DNA from: Proteromonas lacertae
Taxonomy: Eukaryota > Sar > Bigyra > Opalinata > Proteromonadidae
NCBI GenBank assembly: GCA_002245135.1
Contig: NGBS01000305.1
Span: forward strand, 124,001-188,000
Direction of reading: 5' to 3'
DNA: 64,000 bases
Shown here: positions 59,686-64,000 of the stretch, in pieces
Numbering within the stretch: the stretch's first letter is position 1
Layout of the letters: every line of letters begins with the position of its first letter
Notes under the pieces: model-generated
The model's database searches: none
What the model saw: only the letters and a program-made list of their open reading frames with translations
What the model was told of the DNA's origin: nothing
Position numbers and translations under genes: made by a program

Positions 59686-60006
59686 ATGAATTTATTATAT
59701 TTCTATAGATTTAAGAGTTTCTTACATTTTTTCGTTTTCATCAGGATTTTGTTTTACAAATATTTGTTTGCAAATGAATATTTCACTTCTTTATTTGTGG
59801 ATAACAAATATATAACAAAATATAATATTACATTCATTTATCCTACACATATACAAAATATTGTATATACTAAAGAAACTAATGGTAATGTAGTAGATGT
59901 TGTAGATGATGACGTGATTGAGTTAAACAATACACCTGTTAATTCTATTAAGCAACTAAAAACTATCATTAGAGAAGAAAAAGAATCTACAAAAACAAGA
60001 AATTAA
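59686..60006 (+). CDS. Short ORF with a PDZ-like end, uncertain gene
   Basis: 106 residues. The first half is hydrophobic and aromatic (FKSFLHFFVFIRILFYKYLF). The second half, NVVDVVDDDVIELNNTPVNS then IKQLKTII, resembles the carboxylate-binding groove part of a PDZ domain (G-D-x-I-x-x-I-N-x-x-P-V-x-x-x-x-x-L). Upstream exons could be missing. It may be a gene fragment or chance; no neighbour supports it. Confidence 0.35.
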   Translation: MNLLYFYRFKSFLHFFVFIRILFYKYLFANEYFTSLFVDNKYITKYNITFIYPTHIQNIVYTKETNGNVVDVVDDDVIELNNTPVNSIKQLKTIIREEKESTKTRN

Positions 60007-60296
60007 AAAAATAGCTAGTTTGGTGGATCTTTTTTCTTTTGTATATATTTCTTTTTGTGTGCATTTCATTTAAAACAGATGGGAAAAACAAGTTTGCATA
60101 GAATTATGATTTGACTGTTAATAATGTAATTAATAAATATGTTTAAAATAAATCTTTTAACACATAATTAGCTGTAATTAATGAATTATTCCATCCTCAT
60201 ATGTTTATATTGATTATAAAAGCAAATCTGACGATTAAAATCAAAAAAAGAAAATTAAGTTTGGCTTGAGAAACTGTTTTTTAATTTATCGAAGAA

Positions 60297-63200
60297 ATGG
60301 GTACAAAGGGTTCTAAGGATGCGAAAGTAGATGTAATTGAAACTACGCCTGCGAATATCAATATTTCTCCCAGATCACCTCGATCTGTACCATAGTATTT
60401 TTATTTGGTTTAATTAATAGTGATCCAGCTAAATGGTGGACTTGGAATGCTGATGACACATGTAATTTATTAAATGCACTTAGTCTATCGCAATATGCAT
60501 CCACATTTAAAGAGAATGGTGTAGATGGCCTTGTTATATCTTCTTTAGATGGTATATATAAATAATTAATAATAGATGATTCATTAAAAAACGATCTTGG
60601 AATAACAAATGGAATTCATAGAAAGAAAATCATAAATGCCATAACAGAAATAATCCAAACTAATCCAAAACCATCATCAGCATTATCTCCAGTTTTATCT
60701 TCCAATAAAATTGCAGAATCTCGTGATGGCAATACTTTCTCCAGAACAACCACCAGCAACGCCAGTAGCAGAATTAAAACCATCAAATACCTTTAAAGAA
60801 AAACATATTACATTTAAAGAAAAAGGCCCAAAGAAAGAATCAGATTTTGGATTACAAAGAACTAAATCACTTAGATCCAAAATGAATTACAAATTATTAC
60901 ATAGGAATAGAACTGTAAGAATCTTCGTCTCATCAACTTTCAGAGATTTTGCTTTAGAAAGAGATTATCTATTTCAATTCATCTTCCCTGAGTTAGAAAA
61001 AAAGTGTGTAGAAAGGGGTGTATTTTTCATACCCGTAGATTTACGTTGGGGTTTAACTGCCGAAGAAAGTGGTAGTGGAGAAGTTGTGAGATTGTGTTTA
61101 CAGGAGATCGATGCTTGTAGACCATTCTTTTTAGGAATGTTAGGAGATAGATATGGATGGCATATGCCACCAGGTGGAAAAGATGAATTACTAGAAAAAA
61201 CAATAAAAATTGGAACTGTATAAATATATCTATATTATTATTATTATCATTTATTTATTTATAGGATTATTTCCCTTGGGTTGCAGATTATAGTGATAGA
61301 AGTGCAACTGAGTTGGAGATACGACATGCTGTATTAAATGATCCTACTTCAATGATTCATCATTATTTCTATTTTAGACATCCAAATTTCCCAGAAGTAT
61401 TACATATATATTATTATTTATTATTTATATAGTCTTTACCACCAAATGAAAGATCAATTTATTACAGTGAAACACCTCACGCAGCAAAGTTACAAAAAGC
61501 ATTGAAAAATGAAATAAAAGCAGGCAATAGATCCTTCAAGATTAATGGAGAATTATCAAACAGTGGAAGAGTTTGGAGCAAGGGTTTTACAGAACTTTTC
61601 AGAGGCAATTGATATAGAATTCCCTCCAAATACTAATGTATTTTTTATATAATAAAAATTATTAATTATTATTTCTATTAAAATAGTGTTCTGAATTAGA
61701 TAAAACAAGAGATCAACACAAATCATTTGCAGAAACAAGACTTCGTACATTTGTAGGAAAACCAGAACAATATACTTCATTAGATAATGCAATATTAAGA
61801 GAATCAAGACCAACTGTATTAACTGGAGAAAGTGGTGTAGGAAAAACAGCCTTAATAGCCAATTGGATTCAATCATTTAAACGTAAACATAATGAAGTGA
61901 TTATGAATACAGCATTATATTGGTTGTACAGCTGAAAGTATTACAATTAGTAATATAGCTTGGAGAATAATGGCTGAATGTATTGATAAATTATCAATTC
62001 AAGTATTTTTATATATTTTTATTTTTACATTTTTTCATTTAATTTCTTATTGTTTAGAATTATGAAATTCCATCAGATACAACCAAAAGAATCAATTGTT
62101 TAGGAGAATTCCTAGAAATGGCTGGTGAAAAAGCAGAAAATGAAAAGAAATACATTATCTTAGTCTTAGATGGTCTTCATCAATTAGAGAATACAGATAC
62201 TGCTACAACATTAAGTTGGTTACCACGAATATTACATCCAGGAATAAGAATATTATCATCAACATTAGAAGGACCAGCTTTAGTAGCATGGAGAGAAAGA
62301 AAGTGGAGAGAACAGAAACGTATATATTTTCAATATAATAAAAATTGTTATTATTATATAAATAGTTGAACCATTAGATCAAGAATGTCAGAAAGAGATA
62401 GTTACAGAATATTTAGGTAATTATGGTAAGAGATTATCAGATGAACAATTGAATATTGTAATAGAAAAAGATCAAACAAAGAATGCATTATTCTTACAGA
62501 CTTTATTGAATGAAATTAGGACTTTTGGTTCATTTGAATTGTTAGTTACTAAAATACAACATTATTTGGAAGCACAAAAGTATAATTATTTATAAATGAA
62601 TTATATTATTAAAAATAGTACTTATGAATTATTTGGTAAAGTATTGGAAAGATTAGAAGGTGCTTATGGTACAACATTAGTTAAAGACACAATGTGTTTG
62701 ATCTATTGTTCATATCCTATTTATTATTAATATTATTATTATATATTTTTATTATTTTCTTTAATTTCTATTTTTTTTTTTTACAAGAGAAGGAATCACT
62801 GAAGATGAATTACTTCGAATCTTACAAATCCCTCGAGCTGGTAACTTCACAGCCTTCCGATTAGCTACACAAGAACATTTATGTAATAGAAGTGCTGGTT
62901 TATTAGGTTTCTTCCACGATAGTCTGCAACAAGCTGTGAAATATCGATACTTAGAGAATCACAGTGATATTAGTTATTACCATACTGAACTAGCAGAATT
63001 CTTCTTAAAGGAAAGTCAAGATGGTCAAAGAGCTAATCGTCAATCAGTTGAATTACCATATCAACTAGAATACTGTCAAAGATGGAATGAATTATCACGT
63101 TATTTATCTAAACTATCAAGTTTTAAGATATTAAGTGGTAGTGAGAATGGTAATGATGATTTATGTCATTATTGGAGAAGGTTAATGGAAAGAGGAATTA

Positions 63201-64000
63201 GTCCAGCTTTGATGTATAAAGAAAGCTTATCAGAATATGAAATTAAAGCATCTAATACGTATAAATATATTTTTAATTATTTTATTTATATATTTAAATA
63301 GAAGTAATATAGTTCAATGGTTAATAAGTTTAGGTGACTTTTTAGAAAATTTATTACTATACAAAGATGCATTGTTGCTGTATGAAAGAGCCTTAGAAAT
63401 GATGAAAGCTAATGGAGATAATGAAACACTCGAAATCGGTAGTACTTTAAAAAGAATCGCTAATTTATACAATGCTCAAGGTGATTTAAGTAAAGCAGCT
63501 AATCTTTATAAAGAATCACAAAAAGTATTTGAATCAATCAAAGGTGAAACAGATCCTGAAGTTCAAAGAATAATTGGTAATTTAGCCAATATATTAAGAA
63601 TTCAAGGTAAATTCAGTGAAGCTTTGCCATTGTATGAAAAAGTAGTTTATATTACTGAAAAAACACTTGGTAAAAATCACATAGATGTAGCAACACATAT
63701 TAACAATGTCGCTAATATATTACGTGAGTTAGGAAGACATGAAGAAGCGTTAGAATTGTACAAAAAGTCATTAGAAATTACTGAAAAATTCAGAGGTGTA
63801 AATCATATAGATTGTGCTAGAACATTGCACAATATGGGATTGAGTAAACGTAATTTGGGACAACATCAAGAAGCCTTAGAAATGATGGAAAAAGCATTAC
63901 AAATACTTGAAAAAGGATTAGGTAAAGATCATCCAGAAGTTGGTGTTATTGTTGGGAATATTGGTATAACTTATACATTTTTAAAAGAGAATGAAAAGGC
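60297..64000 (+). CDS. SAM-DUF4062-NACHT-TPR protein (nephrocystin-3-like), 3' end off the window
   Basis: ATG at 60297: MGTKGSKDAKVDVIETTP. The 26-nt intron ending just before 60421 joins SVPY to DPAKWWTWNADDTCNLLNAL, the start of a SAM domain that ends LGITNGIHRKKIINAITEI. Then comes a DUF4062 module: RTVRIFVSSTFRDFALERDY, PVDLRWGLTAEESGSGE, FFLGMLGDRYGWHMP. The P-loop TGESGVGKTALIANW opens a NACHT-type ATPase, with FLGNYG and LVLDGLHQLEN-like strands later. Kinesin-light-chain-type TPRs start near 63.35 kb (ALPLYEKVVYITEKTLGKNH, ALELYKKSLEITEKF) and run off the edge. NPHP3 has a similar coiled coil/ATPase/TPR order and acts at the ciliary base. Frame jumps near 61528 and 61912 are noted. 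Introns are 22-60 nt. Confidence 0.8.

Noticed and set aside
1-64000. Ciliate-type code or Euplotes-like frameshifting at stops
   Set aside because: TAA, TAG and TGA all end genes normally, and the frame jumps do not share an AAA-TAA-like site. One TTT-TAA site in copy B is not enough.
1-64000. CRISPR array, tRNA, rRNA or LTR-type elements
   Set aside because: No regular spaced repeats, no cloverleaf or rRNA-like GC-rich block, and no reverse transcriptase, integrase or capsid text on either strand.

Overview
The window is nuclear DNA from a very AT-rich, intron-bearing flagellated protist. The standard genetic code reads through every gene recognised. Introns are mostly 20-55 nt and nearly all run GTA...TAG. 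Cilium or basal-body genes are present: IFT74, an SF-assemblin, a CFAP96-like protein and a SAM-DUF4062-NACHT-TPR (nephrocystin-3-like) protein. A bL35m gene with a targeting leader shows the organism still makes mitochondrial ribosomes. Two large secreted cysteine-rich proteins, one with EGF modules of the stramenopile mastigoneme type, make a stramenopile flagellate my best guess. The lineage is inferred, not proven.

Layout: 1-3.2 kb holds a DENN protein (minus, cut by the window edge) divergent from the PP2A activator PTPA. 3.8-11.7 kb is one intronless ORF of 2647 residues, secreted and EGF-capped with about eleven repeats. 11.9-25.9 kb is dense with small housekeeping genes: a pseudokinase-LRR, MIOS, SF-assemblin, CDPF1, kanadaptin, histone H2B, a CFAP96-like protein, a CMGC kinase, an F-box protein and a two-RRM protein. 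26-29.1 kb is a secreted GCC2/ephrin-receptor-like Cys-rich protein.

29.3-49.5 kb is the striking part. Three head-to-tail minus-strand genes each encode an Hsp110/Hsp70-type ATPase domain, then an alpha-helical region, then about eleven Tudor/Agenet-like SH3-fold repeats. Short introns join the chaperone and repeat parts in frame in all three copies. Copies A and B share a 1.03 kb 5' segment (leader, start, introns and half the ATPase domain) at over 99% identity, while their 3' halves have diverged. A decayed repeat-only relic of the family lies on the plus strand at 29.35-31.28 kb, with bL35m between it and the array.

49.5-64 kb returns to ordinary genes: IFT74, a small unknown, a Golgi-type glycosyltransferase candidate, a Nup50-like FG/RanBD nucleoporin, an EF-hand protein and an F-x-P-K-I-N repeat protein. 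A 1.85 kb gene-poor stretch follows, with a candidate 572-bp TA-flanked inverted-repeat element (MITE). The start of the SAM-DUF4062-NACHT-TPR gene runs off the right edge.

Single-base frame jumps occur in several otherwise conserved genes, including H2B. Some or all may be consensus errors in the sequence, so I do not treat a frame break here as proof of a dead gene.
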